From Ailurus styani (lineage: Eukaryota > Chordata > Mammalia > Carnivora > Ailuridae): a stretch of DNA of 64,000 nt. This document shows, piece by piece, positions 22,501-35,118 of the stretch. The position numbers and the translations under genes are program-made. Location of the stretch: positions 62,001 to 126,000 of the forward strand of contig LNAC01000339.1 of assembly GCA_002007465.1 (NCBI GenBank), written 5' to 3'. Under the pieces are notes generated by a model that ran no database searches, was not told the DNA's origin, and was given only the letters and a program-made list of their open reading frames with translations. The number at the start of each line of letters is the position of its first letter. Positions within the stretch are counted from its first letter, which is position 1.

Positions 22501-23845
22501 CAAAATTCCATCAATTTATCTTGTGGATATTCACAAACTGATTCCAGAGTATATAGCTAGGCAAAAGACCTAGAATAGCCAACTTAATATTGAAGGAAAA
22601 AATAACTAGGGAAGGGACACTACCCTACTTACAGACTTACTATAAAACTATGGTAACTAAGACAGTGTGATATTGTCAAGAGAAAAGACAAATAAATGAG
22701 CTAAACAGGAAAAAGAGCCAGGAAATAGAACCACATAAATATAGTCAACTGGTCTTTGACCAAGAGACGAAGGTAATAAAATGGAGCAAAAATAGTCTCT
22801 TTCAGAAATGGTGCTAAAATAGCTGCATGTCCACATGCAAAAAAAAAAAGAATCTAAACACAGACTTAACACCTTTTACAAAAATTAATTTAAAAATGGA
22901 TCACAGTACTAAATGTGAAATGCAAAACAATAGAACTACTAGAAATAAAGGTCAGAGGAAACCAGCACAAGTTTGGATTTGATAATGACTTAAATACAAT
23001 AACAAATGCACAATACATAAAATAAATAATTGGTAAACTGGACTTCATTAAAAATAAAATTTCTGCTCTGAGAGACACAATGTCAAAACAAGACAACGTC
23101 AAAATACAGGTTGAAGGAAAATATCTGCAAAAGAATCTTATAACCTTATTAAGGCCTGTTATCCAAAAAAAGTTTTTTTAAACTCTCAAAATTCAACAAT
23201 AGGGAAACAATAAACCTGATGAAAAAATCGGCCAAAGACCTTAAGACACTGAACCAAACAACATATACAGATGGCAAATAAGCATATGAAAAGATGCTCC
23301 ACATCATGTCATCAGAGAAATGAAAAATAAAACAGAAATGAGCTGTCACTATACATCTATTAGAATGGCCAAAATCTGGAACACTGACAATACCAAAAGC
23401 TGACAAAGATGTAGAGCAATAAGAAATCTCATGTATTGCTGATGGGAAAGCAAAATGGTTCAGCCACTTTAGATGGCAATTTGGTGCTTTCCTACAAAAC
23501 TAAACCTACTCTTACTGTACAATTATCCAGCAATTATGCTCCTTAATATTACCCAAAGTGAGTTGAAAACTTTTCAGACAAAACCTGAACACAGATGTTT
23601 ATAGCAGCTTTATTCATAATTTACCAAACTTAAAAGCAATCAATATGTTCTTCAGTAGGTGAATGGATAAATAAGCTTGGTACATCCAAACAAGGAAATA
23701 ACAGTAAAAAGCAATGAGTTATCTAGCCATAAAAAGATAATGAAGAAACTTAAATGCATATTACTGGATGAGGAAAGTGAATCTGAGAGGCTATAAACTG
23801 TATGATTTCAAGTATACAACTTTCTAGAAATGTCAAAACACAGGT
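19560..23845 (+). mobile_element. Degenerate L1, ORF1 end through start of 3'UTR
   Basis: Sense L1, truncated at its 5' side within ORF1. ORF1 C-terminal and inter-ORF sequence lie at about 19560-20100, then ORF2: endonuclease region from about 20380 ('gataatcagagtggattgaa'), reverse transcriptase at about 21250-22400. The F-A-D-D-M catalytic motif can still be read at 22136-22150. The C-terminal domain extends to about 23800. Many stops and frameshifts are present. An AT-rich microsatellite patch lies at 20145-20275. The element stops abruptly near 23845 after the first 3'UTR bases, with no poly(A). Confidence 0.9.
20145..20275. repeat. AT-rich (TA/GATA)n low-complexity tract
   Basis: Alternating TATATA and AGATAGA-like units within the L1 inter-ORF region. 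Confidence 0.85.
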
Positions 23846-24538
23846 TGTTTCTCTGACTTGGCTATTGCAAATAATGCCACTATTAACATGAAGGTGAAGA
23901 TATATTTTCAAGTTAGTGTTTTTGTTTCCTTTGAATATATGCCCAGTAGTGGAATTGGTAGATCATGTGATAGTTTTATTTTTAATTTTTAAAGGATCCT
24001 TCATATTGTTTTCCATAGTGGCTTTAACAATTTACAAACCCACCAACAGTATACAATGTTCCCTTTTCTCTACACCCATATTGGCATTTGTTATTTTTTT
24101 GTCTTTCAGTGATGGCCATTTTAACACATGTGAAGTGATATTTCATTGTGGTTTTAATTTGCATTTTCCTAATGGCTAGTGATATCAAACTTCTTTTCAT
24201 GGATCTGCGTGCCTCTTGTATATCTTCTCTGGAGAAATGTGTATTCAGGTCCTTTACCCATTTTTAAATTGGGTTATTTAACCTCTTGCTACTGAGGTGT
24301 ATGGGTTTTATATATTTTGGATATTAACCCCTTACCAGATATATGGTTTGCAAATATTTTTTCCCATTCCAATATTCACCTTTTCACTTTGTTGATGAGT
24401 TTTTGTTTTGCTTTTGCTGTATAGAAGATTTTTAATTTCATGTAGTCCCACTTATTTATTCTCTTTCTTGTGTTTTAGGTGTCATATACAAAACTCATTA
24501 TCAAGACCCATGTCAAAGAGCTTTGTCCTATGTATTCT

Positions 24539-24737
24539 TTTTTGTTTAATATTTTATTTCTTTATTTGTCAGAGAGAGGGGGAGAGAACACAAGCTGGCA
24601 GATTGGCAGGCATAGGCAGAGAGAGAAGCAAGCTCCCCGCTGAGCAAGGAGCCCAATGTAGGGCTCGATCCCAGGACCCTGGGATCATGACCTGAGCCGA
24701 AGGCAGCCACTTAACCGACTGAGCCACCCAGGCATCC
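24539..24737 (-). mobile_element. CAN-SINE, older caniform-like type
   Basis: Antisense copy in the L1 ORF2 remnant. The head complement is 'accgactgagccacccaggc'. The 12-bp target-site duplication cctatgtattct / cctatgtatttt is at 24527-24538 and 24738-24749. Confidence 0.95.
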
Positions 24738-25689
24738 CCTATGTATTTTCAACAGTTTCATTGTTTTGGTTCTTAACTTTAAGTCATTAATTCATTTCAA
24801 GTTAATGTTTATGAATGATGCCAAATATGGTTCCAGTTTTATTCTTTTACAGATGAATCCAATTGTCCAAGAACCATTCCTTAAAGAGATTGTCATTTCT
24901 TCATTAAGTATTCTTGGCTCCCTTCTCTAATATTAGTTGATAGTATATGCTGGAGTTTATTTCTGGGCTCTTGATGCTGTTCTATTGTTGTGTTTTATGT
25001 CAATAGCATACTGTTTTGTTGGCTTTAACATTCCAGTATGGCTTGAAATCAGGAAATGTGATGCCTCCTGCTTTGTTCTTTCTCAGGATTTCTTTGGCTA
25101 TCTGAGATCTTTTGTGATTCCATATAAATTTTAAGAGTAGTTAATTCTATATCTGTTTTAAAAAATGCCATAGAGATTACATAGAATCTATAGGTGGTTT
25201 TTGGTAGTATGAAAATTTCAACAATATTAATTCTTCCAATCCATTAATGTGGGAAAACTTTCCATTAATTTGTGTCTTTGATTTCTTTCATCAACATCTT
25301 ATAGTTTAAGAGAAGAGAACTTTAATTTCCCAAGGTAAATTTATTCCTAAATACTTTATTGGCATGGACAATTGAAAATGGGATTATTTCTTTTTCAGAA
25401 ATGTATTGTTAGTTTATAGAGATATTACAGACTTTTATATATTAATTATTAATTTTGAATCCTGCTACTTTACTAAATTTGTTGATTAGATATAACAGGT
25501 TTGTTGTTGTTTTTTTTTTTTTGGTTGTGTCTTTAGAATTTCATATATACAAAATCATGTCATTTACAAGACAATTTTATTTATTTCCAATTCTGATACT
25601 TTTTATTTCTTTTCCTTTCCTGCTTGTTCCAGCTAGTAGTTCTAGTACTATATTGAGTAGACTGGGCACTCTTATCTTATTCTTGATCT

Positions 25690-25881
25690 TTTTTTTCAAA
25701 GATTTTATTTATTTATTTGAAAGGGAGAGGGAGAGCATGAGCAGGGGAGACGGATAGAGGGAGAGGGAGAAGCAGACTCCCTGCTAAGCAGGGAGCCCAA
25801 TGCAGGACTCCCTCCCAGGACCCCAAGATCATGACCTGAGCTAAAGGCAGACACTTAACTGACTGAGCCACCCAGGCGCCC
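25690..25881 (-). mobile_element. CAN-SINE, older caniform-like type
   Basis: Antisense copy in L1 ORF2 with body 'gggagagggagaagcagact' and a head complement ending 'cacccaggcgccc'. The flanks share only a short word (cttga), and some 30 bases of expected L1 sequence seem missing beside it, so a target-site deletion is possible. Confidence 0.94.
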
Positions 25882-28800
25882 TTGAGTGTGATGTTAGTTT
25901 TGGGATTGTTGATACATGACCTTCATTATATTGAGATATGTTACTTCTATGACAAATTTGTTGAGACTTTTTATCATTAATGGATATTGAACTTTATCAA
26001 ATGCTTTTCTTGCATATATTCAAATGATATGATTCTTTTTTTTTTAATTTGATGAATTTGATGCATCACATTGATTGATTTGTACCTATTGAACCATCCT
26101 TGCATCCCCAGGATAAATCCCACTTGACCATAGTGAGGAATCCTTTTAATGTGTTGCTGAATTCAGTTTGCTAGTATTTTGTTGAGAATTTTTGCATCTA
26201 TAATCATCAGGGATATTTTTCTATAGTTTTCTATTAGTATCATTTTTAAGATTTAGTGTCAGGATAATATTGGCCTCATAAAATAAGTTTGGGAGAGTTC
26301 TCTCCTCTCATTTTTTGTTAGAGTTTGAGAAGGATTCATGTTAATTTTTCTTGAAATATTTGGCAAAATTCACCACTGCACCACTGAAGTCATCTGGCCC
26401 TGGGATTTTCTTTGTTGGGAGATTTTTTTATTACTGATTCAATCACCTCACTAATAGTCTATTCAAATTTTCCATTTCTTCCAGATTCAGTCTTAGTAAG
26501 TTTTAGGTTTCTCAGAATTTTTCCATTTCTTCTATGTTTCTAGTGTGTTGGGGTATAGTTGTTCATCGTGGCATCTTATGATCTTTTGAATTTCTAGGTT
26601 GTCAGCTTAATGCCTCCTTTTTAATTTATAATTTTGTTTATTTGGGGCTTTTGATTTTTTCCTTGGTTAGTCTAGCTAAAAGTTTGCCAATTTTGTTTGT
26701 GTTTTCAAAAAACCAACTCTTAATTTGGTTAATTTTTCTATTATTTTTCTGTTTTTTATTCCATTTATTTGTGTTTTAATGCTTATTATTTCCTTCCTTC
26801 TTTTAATTTTGGGCTCAGTTTGTTCTTTTCTAGAGTTCTGTTGTTTATCTGGAATCTTTCTAGTTTCTTAATGTAGTCAATAATTGCAATGGCTTTCCTC
26901 TTAGAACTGCTTTTGTTACATCTCTTAAGTTCTGATATGTTATGTTTTCAATTTGGTTTCAAAAAACTTTATTTTGTCTTTAATTTCTTCTTTGATCCAT
27001 TGGTTATTCAGGAGAATGTGGCTTAATTTCTATGTGTTCATGTTCTATGCGTCCATGAATTTTCCAATCTTCATCTTCTTGACTTCTAGTTTCATGTTAT
27101 TGTGGTCAGAAAAGGTACTTGATATGATTTTAAGCTATGAATTTGTCAAGACTTGTTTTGTGGCCTAACATAGGGTCTGTCCTAGAAAATTTTCCATGTG
27201 TGCTCAGAAAGAATTGTATTCTGTGGTTGTGGAATGTTCTGTGCATACTGTGAGGTCCATTTGGTCTATAGTGTTGTTCAAATCTTTTTTTTTTTTCTTA
27301 TTGATTCTCTATCTAGATGATCTATCCATTGTTGAGACTAGGGTATAAAGCCCTCTAAAATTATTGTATTCATCCTTTTAGTTCTGTTAGTTTTTGCTCT
27401 TTATATTTAGATGCTCTGATGTTGGGTGCATAAATCTTTACAATTGTTATATCTTCTTGAATGTATTGATCTCATTATCATAATATTATTTTTTTGTCTC
27501 TTTTACTATGTTTAGTTTATCGTCTATTTTGTCTGATATAAGTGTATTGCTACACCTGCTTTTTTTTTAAGTTACCATTTATTTGGAATGTCTTTTTCCA
27601 TCCTTTCATTCTCCATCTATGTCTGTCTTTAATGCCAAAGTGAGTCTTTTATAGGCAGCATATTTTTGGATTTTTATCATTGTTATTCATTCAGCCTTTC
27701 TATGTCTTCTCATTGGATAATTTAATTCATTTACATTTAAAGTAATTATTATTAGATAAGAACTTATTGCCATTTTGTTAATTGTTTTCTTATTGTTTTT
27801 ATTGATCCAGTTTTCCTTGTTTCCTACCTTGGTATCTTTTTTGTGTGTTTTGGTATCTTCAGGTATTAATGTGCTTTGACTTCTTAACCATGCTTTTTAT
27901 ATAATCAATACAGAATTTTTTCTTTTGCTTACCATGAAGCTTATATAAAATGTCTTAAAATTATACCACCCTCTCTTAAACTGCTAACAACTTTTTTTCA
28001 ATATATTTTACAAAATTTACTTTTACTATTCTCCCCACCTCATATTTTTAGCTTATAGACATTACAATTTACATTTTTTATATTGGATAATTAATAACAG
28101 ATCACTGAGGTTATGGTTATTTTTATTACTTATTTATAACTATTAAACTAGAACTGTAAGTGAATTATGTGCCACTATTACCATATTGGAGAATATAACT
28201 ATTGATTCATCAATACAAGTAAGATTTGTGCTACTTTTTAATAATTTTACTATGTCAATTAGTTTTCTTTTACTTCTCTTTCAAAAGCTTCCTTTAACAT
28301 TTCTTGTAAGGCAGATCTGATGGTAATGAACTCTCTCAGCTTTTGTTTGGGGAAGAATTTATGTCTCCTTCCGTTCTGAAGGGAAGCCTTTCTGGGTATT
28401 GAATTCTTGGCTGATAGTTTTTTTTTTTTTTTTTTTTTTTTTCAATATTTTGAATATGTCATCCCTTTCTCTCCTAGCCTGAAAAGTTTATGAGAAAACT
28501 TCCAAAAATCTTATGGGAGTTCCCTTGTATATAACTTTTCTTTCTCTTGCTGCTCTTAAAATTCTTTCTTTGTCTTTGACTATATACAGTTTAATTGTAA
28601 TGTGCCTCAGTGTAGCTCTGTTCTGGTTCAATCTATCTGGTATCATTTGGACTTCATAGATCTGATATCCATTTATCTCTCCAGGTTTGGGAACTTTTCA
28701 GTCATTATTACTTTAAATATACTTTCTGTTCCTTTCTCTCTCTCTTCTTCTTCTGGAATTTTCTAATGTAAATATTGTTTCTTTTCTTTACATCTCATAA

Positions 28801-31065
28801 TCTCCATGGTTTTCTTCACTCTTTTTCATTCTTTTTAATATTGTTCCTCTGACTGGGTAATTTCCAATGTCCTGTCCTCCAGATCACTGATTCTTCTCTC
28901 TGGTCAGGCCAACTTCTGAAACTCCATTGAATTCTATAGTTATTATATTTTCCATTCTAGGATTTCTTGCTGTTGTATTTTTTCCCGCATGGGTGCTATT
29001 TCCTTGACAAACTTCTTGTTCTGCTCATGTATTGTCTCCCTGATTTCACTTAGCCGTCTGTGTATTCTTGTAGTTGACTAAACTTCCTGAAGGAGATTAT
29101 TCTGAATTTTTTCTCTGAGAGCTCATAGATCTTCATTTCTTTGGGATCAGTTACTGGAACTTTGGTGGTATCATAGTTACCTTATTTTTTATGATCTTTG
29201 ATTTATTGCCTTGATATTATGCATTTGAGTAATCACGCCGTTCTTCTAAATTTTATAGGTTTGCTTTAACAAAGTCCATTCTTCACTAGTCAGCTTAGTT
29301 TGGGTTTCTGGATGTGTTGGCTGGTAATACTCTTGGGCAAGTGGGCCCTGTTGTTATAGTCTTATTTGGGGCCAAGGCAACTGTTCAAGCTCTGAGGATA
29401 GAGATGTTGGATGTGCCTCTGGCCTGAGAATAGTTGGATAGAACTCCTGGCTTCATTCCTTACCCAAAGTGAGTCTACAGAACAGTCTCCACAGTTGCCA
29501 GAATTCTCTGGTCAGGCTTACTAGATGATTATTAGGTTTGGATATTATATTCAGTAATATATGAGGCTATGAATTAGCTTCCTTGCCCTGGTAGGGCAGC
29601 ATGATGGGATTCGGGACTTATAATGCTCATTGTTTGGGGACCCAAATAAGGCCCGAGTGTGCACTAAATTCCCTGGTCAGGTGTAGCCACTGATTTTGCT
29701 TTGCAAACTAGTGAAACCATGGGCTGTGTTCTCTGTTCAAGTGCCATTATACATAGGACTCTTAAATGGGCTTTGAAGCTTCCTATGTGAGCTGGTTTGC
29801 ATCTCTGGTTGGACAGGCTAAGGCTACATTCAGGGATGAGTGGGTCTATGAATTAGAGATTCCCTGCCTGGACACAGCAGGAGAAGTAACTCTAAAGCCA
29901 GTAAAGCTCTTTGTCATCTTAATTCAAGTTGACCTTCACCCCAAGTTCCATAGCTGAACAGGGTCACTGGCTTTACTTTGCAAACTACTGGCTCTACCTG
30001 CCCTTTCTTGGGCTCAAGCTCCATTGGGAGGCATAGCTCCCAGTGATTCTCACTAGTTTTCCTGGTCAGACGAGGCTGGAAAATATTCCAGAGCAGGTAA
30101 GGCTATATCATCTCCCTTGTCTGAGCAGGAGGGATAAGGGTCATTCCAAGATATTATCAATTTTCAAACAGTGTCTCCAAATGGAAGGAGCTAGAAGGTA
30201 CTCTCCCCCTTACCTAAGGATCAACCCCCCTGCTGGTGCTTAGCATGGGAATCCGCCCATCCTCAGTATTTGGCTTTGCTCTAAGAGTGATCATCTCTGC
30301 TTATACCCACCTTTCTGTTGGAGTCCTTCTTGGTCACACAGCTTTCAGGAGTTGTCACAAGCCCTTCTGCTCATGTAAAACTGGAAGATCTCTATAGCAA
30401 ATGGATCTGTGACTCTATTTCTTCCCTGGGCATGGGCAAACTAGGCTCTAGGGCTGGCAAATCTACTTATTTGAGGATCTGAATCAGGCAGATATTTGCA
30501 CTGCTAAGTTCCCTGGTCAGAGTGGCATCTGTGACTTGCTCTTGCAGATGACCAAAAACTCTGGTTGGGAGTACAATTTGGGCACTGCTGGTATGAACTC
30601 AGTCCACTAAGATTCCAGTGCTGGTTGTTGCAAGATACTTGCACTTCTCTATCACAGTCAGACTTCTAGTGGTTGAGACCCCAGAGCTCCCTAATCCATG
30701 CAAGATCAGAGTAGGTGCTCTCACAATGTGACCCCAATCCTGGAGGTTGCTGGTTGTCACCCCCTGGATTCTCTTTTTCTATTGGAGGAGCCAAAGGCTT
30801 AGGAGAGAGTTTACATGCTGCCTGCACTGACTTGGGGGAGGAGAAATGCAGTCAGTGTTAGCTTTTTCTCTTACCCTTCTAATGGAGTCTGTCTTAGCCT
30901 CTGTGATATGTGTGTGGGGAGGGGTACTTCAGCCTCACCTCCATGTTCTAGGATTCTCTCAGTGGTGTCTTATTCTTGAATAGTTGTTACTTATTCTTGT
31001 GATGGGGACTGAAGTCAGAAACAACCTATTACCAACCTATGTCATCTTGGTGACATCACTCAGTA

Positions 31066-33147
31066 ATCATATTCTTGGTGGTAGTGTTGGTATTGTGATT
31101 TTAAGTCTAAATGTGCATTTGGGATAAAGAAAATTAATACTTATGATAATAAGGTTGATAAGTGGGAATATCAATGAGAAAAAGAAGATTAAAAAATATA
31201 ATAAAACTTAAAAGGCTAAATAGAAAGATCACAGTCCTGAACCTGAAATATCAGCTTAAACACCAAGTATTTTATCTTTTAAAAATGTATGTATTTTCTT
31301 ACTTTATCTGCTAAAAGTGCCTATAAAAAAATGGTCAACCCAGTACAATGAGCTCTCCTAGAACCTAAATTTCAGTCTATAACTTCCCTATAAAGGTTTC
31401 CTTGGTATAATGACCAGGTTAATTTTCTCAATTTGAATTGGCTATAGTATGCAGGTATTTGATCAAACACTAAGTGTTGCTGTCAGGTATTTTATAAGTG
31501 ATTAACATATGCAATCACTTGACTTCAAGGAAAGGGGAATGTCCTCTGCTCAATTTGGGTAGGCCTCATCAAATTAGTGGTAAGGCCTTAGGACTAAAAC
31601 TGAGGTTTCCCTGAGGAAGAAGTATTTCTACTATGGACTACAGTATTAGCCTCTCCCAAGATATTTCCAGCCTGCATCCTGCCTTCTGGGTTTTAGACTT
31701 TACTTAGCAAGCTCCCACAATAGTGTAAGCTACTTTCTTACAATAAGTTTCTTATATATGTGTGTATATATATGATATAATATAAATATATACCATTTAT
31801 TATATAATTATATACTATATATTATATAGTAATTTTATATTGTTATATATATTAAAAATATATCTTTATATATATGTCTGTATTTGTATAAAATGTTTAA
31901 ATAAAATATGTTACATTACTTTCACTATTTATTTCAATTTTACCTTTTAAAAACTTCCTTTAATGTGGCTAATAGAAAATCTAAAACCATATATGTGACT
32001 TGCTTTTGTGGCTTACATTTTATTTCTAACAGGCAATATTGATTTTTAGGCTCCCCATCCACCTTACTTTTTTTTTTCCTGTAAGTTATTTGCTGGGGAA
32101 ATTAGATTGTTTATCCTATTTACTATTATTATTTACTAGCAAAATAAATATTATTTACTAGCAAAGATTCATACAGCCTAGATTTTAATGGGTGTATCTC
32201 TAAGTTTCAGTTCACATTTTCCTATATACCTTCATTGGTAGTGAGAACTTGAGACCTGATCAGATCTAGGTTTGATTTTGTTTGGGCATGAATACTTCAG
32301 CATTATAAGTCCATCAGATGTCACATAATGTTGTATTGTGTGTATCTTCATGATGCTCGTAGCTTCTGTCAATGATTGCCTAGATATTTCATTTTATTAG
32401 CTCTTTTAAAGTGTTGATAATATAATTTTGTTACCCCTAGTCTATTTATTTTGAATTCTTTAAAAAAAGAACAATATTTATCCATCAATTATGTGGAGAA
32501 AAAACTGAGGTTTTCCTATTTTGTGGAAATCACACGCCAGTGGTATCTTTTGACTGAACTGAGTTGATTTTCATAATGACAAAAAAAATAAAAATAAAAA
32601 AGGACTCTATCAATAAAACTGCTTCCTTACACATCACAAAAATATTAAGGGCAGATTTCAAATGTCACTGACAGAGAATTTCTGGCAAGACTTCAGTACA
32701 CCCACTAAACACACCCACTAAATCTCTACAGTTTGAGTTAGACCTACCAAGATCACTGGTAGATTCAATTATGTGGTACAGCACAAGGAAAAGTAGTCCT
32801 GAGAGATAATCCCATTCACATCCCATTAAAGCAATGAAGAAGGCTCTTGAGGAGCAACTAACATTTCAAGAGCTCCAATGTGGGGTCCAAGGTATGCATA
32901 TGATTAGACCAACCCAGCTAGAAGTAATTATCTACACTTACCTCAGGCAGCCTCTGAGGAGGAATTGCTTATGAGAGGGTACAGTGTCATTCAATCTGAA
33001 ATCAGTAATTACAACAATTCATTAGGAAGGTAGAAATATACCCTCTGCTTGATAGATTAAAAGAAAAAAAAGAGCTTGAAAATTCACCACCAACTCCAAA
33101 AATATTCCAAGTCTCATTTAATATTCCAACATTATTATATTCATTAT
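31066..33147. other. AT-rich intergenic stretch
   Basis: No gene. It holds an AT dinucleotide-rich low-complexity tract at about 31745-31920 and otherwise unassigned sequence. Confidence 0.5.
31750..31875. repeat. (TA)-rich low-complexity tract
   Basis: Irregular TATATA, TTATATA and ATATAT units, nearly free of G and C. Confidence 0.85.
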
Positions 33148-33160
33148 TATATTTCTTTTT

Positions 33161-33356
33161 TTAAAGATTTTATTTACTTACTTGACACAGAAAGAGAGAT
33201 TACAAGTAGGCAGAGAGGCAGGCAGAGAGACAGGGAGAGGAGGAAGCAGGCTCCCTGCTGAGCACAGAGCCCGATTCGGGCCTCGATCCCAGGATGCTGA
33301 GATCATGACCTGAGCCCAAAGCAGGGGCTTTAACCCACTGAGCCACCCAGGCGCCC
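33161..33356 (-). mobile_element. CAN-SINE, younger mustelid-like type
   Basis: Antisense copy with a head complement ending 'gagccacccaggcgccc'. The 13-bp target-site duplication tatatttcttttt is perfect at 33148-33160 and 33357-33369. Confidence 0.97.
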
Positions 33357-33579
33357 TATATTTCTTTTTAGAAGCTTTCCAACCTATGAAAGTACTCTCA
33401 CTCTAAAAGTCTGTGTTATTTTGATGTACAAAATGTTTTATGTGTTGATGTAGAAACACTTGTATGAACCAAATATATATTAGGTGTTTGGCACAGAAGA
33501 GGGAGGAAGCCATTTATTAGAGAAGCACATAATAATCACATTATAAAAGTTAAATAGTATGAAATGTCTGTGAAATAAG

Positions 33580-33990
33580 AATGAAAAAATAACAGAAAAA
33601 GCCTCAGGGATTTGTAGTTCAGAGTTAGGCAGATCATGGTACAGTGTGATAAACGCAATACTAGAGGAAGGGAACCTACCTCAGTAGGGGTCATGCCTGA
33701 GAAGATCATTCTAGAAGTCATGAGAGTTGGGTCAAATATTAAAAGATGAGAAAGAATTAGTCCAAAAACATAGGGAGTTATTGATGAGAAGGAGTATGCA
33801 TGAAACATTCCTGCCTATGAAATAAAAGATGGAATAGCATGGAAGCAAAGTTGACTTTGCCTTTTTATCTTCTTTTTAGCAGGGGATTTCTTGTTATATC
33901 CATATGCATGACATCTGGCAAATCTGGCAAAGGCCAGATTACTAAAGAATTTAGGCATCAGGTTTAGAAAGACAAATGAAAAAATATCAA
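33580..33990 (-). mobile_element. L2 LINE relic
   Basis: Weak but ordered match to antisense L2: 'gtacagtgtgataaacgcaa', 'gggaacctacctcagtaggg', 'gatgagaaagaattag', 'ggcaaaggccagattactaa' and 'gaatttaggcatcaggtt'. Confidence 0.5.
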
Positions 33991-34449
33991 AATAAAACGA
34001 AATCTTATTTACCACTAAATTTAGTGGTGAATTTAGTATACCTTCACTTCATTCTCTATACACAGCTTTTCTTTACATACACCATAGTCAACCCTCAATG
34101 GCCATGCCGACCCAGTACTGTGTAACTAAGTAACACAAAGGCTTGTTTCAATTTTGGTGGCCTGATTGTACTCCAGAATTCTATTGTATGTGATCTTGTC
34201 TTTCCACTTGATGTTAATTATAGCCTATAGCCCATGCAAATGAAATGGAGATGAAACATGTGATTTCAATTACAGGACCAAATCTCACAATTTGAAGCTG
34301 TCAATGCTACCACTTCTCTATCAAATAGGAACTTTGCCTCTATCTGGATTTTTAAAGCTACCTTTAAAAATGCTAATCACAAAAAGAGTATTGTGTTTAG
34401 CATATTTAACACCCTAGAGTTCAACTTCACTGAGGGAACACAGCAAACA

Positions 34450-34575
34450 GGAAGGATGGAAGGACAGAAGGATGGAAGGAAGGAAAGCAGGAAGGAAGGA
34501 GAGGAGAGGAGGAAGCGAGGGAGGGGAGGGAGGGAGGGGAGATGGAAGGAAGGAGAGAGGGAGAAAGGGATTACA
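34450..34575 (+). repeat. (GGAA)n / (GGGA)n purine tract
   Basis: About 125 bases of almost pure purine on the plus strand made of GGAA, GGAAGG and GGGAGGG units. GGAA arrays can act as ETS-factor binding arrays in mammals; no function is shown here. Confidence 0.9.
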
Positions 34576-34901
34576 ATAACAGAATCATGTCATCATATCA
34601 ATTAGTTTTTTTTTTATTGTCAGAGAAATTGTTGTTCATTGACTGATTCCTTAGGTAAGATTCTGCATATCGAAGCAATAGATAAACTGCAAACAGATAT
34701 ATAAGTATTCATTATGTAAAATAACAAAATCTCCAACATTTTACTAACTGTTCTGCAGTCTCCCACTGCACATAGATTGACCTCCAACTTAAATATCTGG
34801 GAAAATATATATTATAGTCAAGTGATGATATTCTATGCAGGCGCCCCTGAAAGCAAACAAATAAGAACACTCAAAACCAAAACACAGAATAAGTTATGAT
34901 T

Positions 34902-35102
34902 GGGCACCTGGGTGGCTCAGTGGGTTAAAGCCTCTGCTTTCGGCTCAGGTCATGATCTCAGGGTCCTGGGATCGAGGCCCGCATCGGGCTCCCTGCTCAG
35001 CGGGGAGCCTGCTTCCTCCTCTCTCTCTGCCTGCCTCTCTGCCTACTTGTAATCTCTCTCTCGCTCTGTGTCAAATAAATAAATAAAATCTTTAAAAAAA
35101 AA
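34902..35102 (+). mobile_element. CAN-SINE, younger mustelid-like type
   Basis: Sense copy with the GGTTAAAGCCTCTGC segment, CT-rich body and AAATCTTT-A tail. The 16-bp target-site duplication agaataagttatgatt is at 34886-34901 and 35103-35118. It is one of the least diverged copies in the window. Confidence 0.98.
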
Positions 35103-35118
35103 AGAATAAGTTATGATT

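Larger units (their letters stand above)
23846..31065 (-). mobile_element. Nearly full-length degenerate L1, antisense, with 5'UTR
   Basis: Reading on the minus strand from about 31065: a 5'UTR of about 1.9 kb (31065-29200), ORF1 remnant (about 29200-28280), AT-rich inter-ORF (about 28280-27900) and ORF2 (about 27900-23846). The catalytic F-A-D-D reads L-V-N-D near 25553-25575, so reverse transcriptase is inactive, and all frames have stops. The 3' end of ORF2 and the whole 3'UTR are missing at 23846. Two older SINEs are inserted (24539-24737, 25690-25881). A T-run at about 28420-28442 corresponds to an A-run in ORF1. No frame longer than about 100 codons survives. Confidence 0.9.

Noticed and set aside
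34393..34605. 70-codon Lys/Arg/Glu/Gly-rich frame
   Set aside because: Product of the GGAA-type purine tract.
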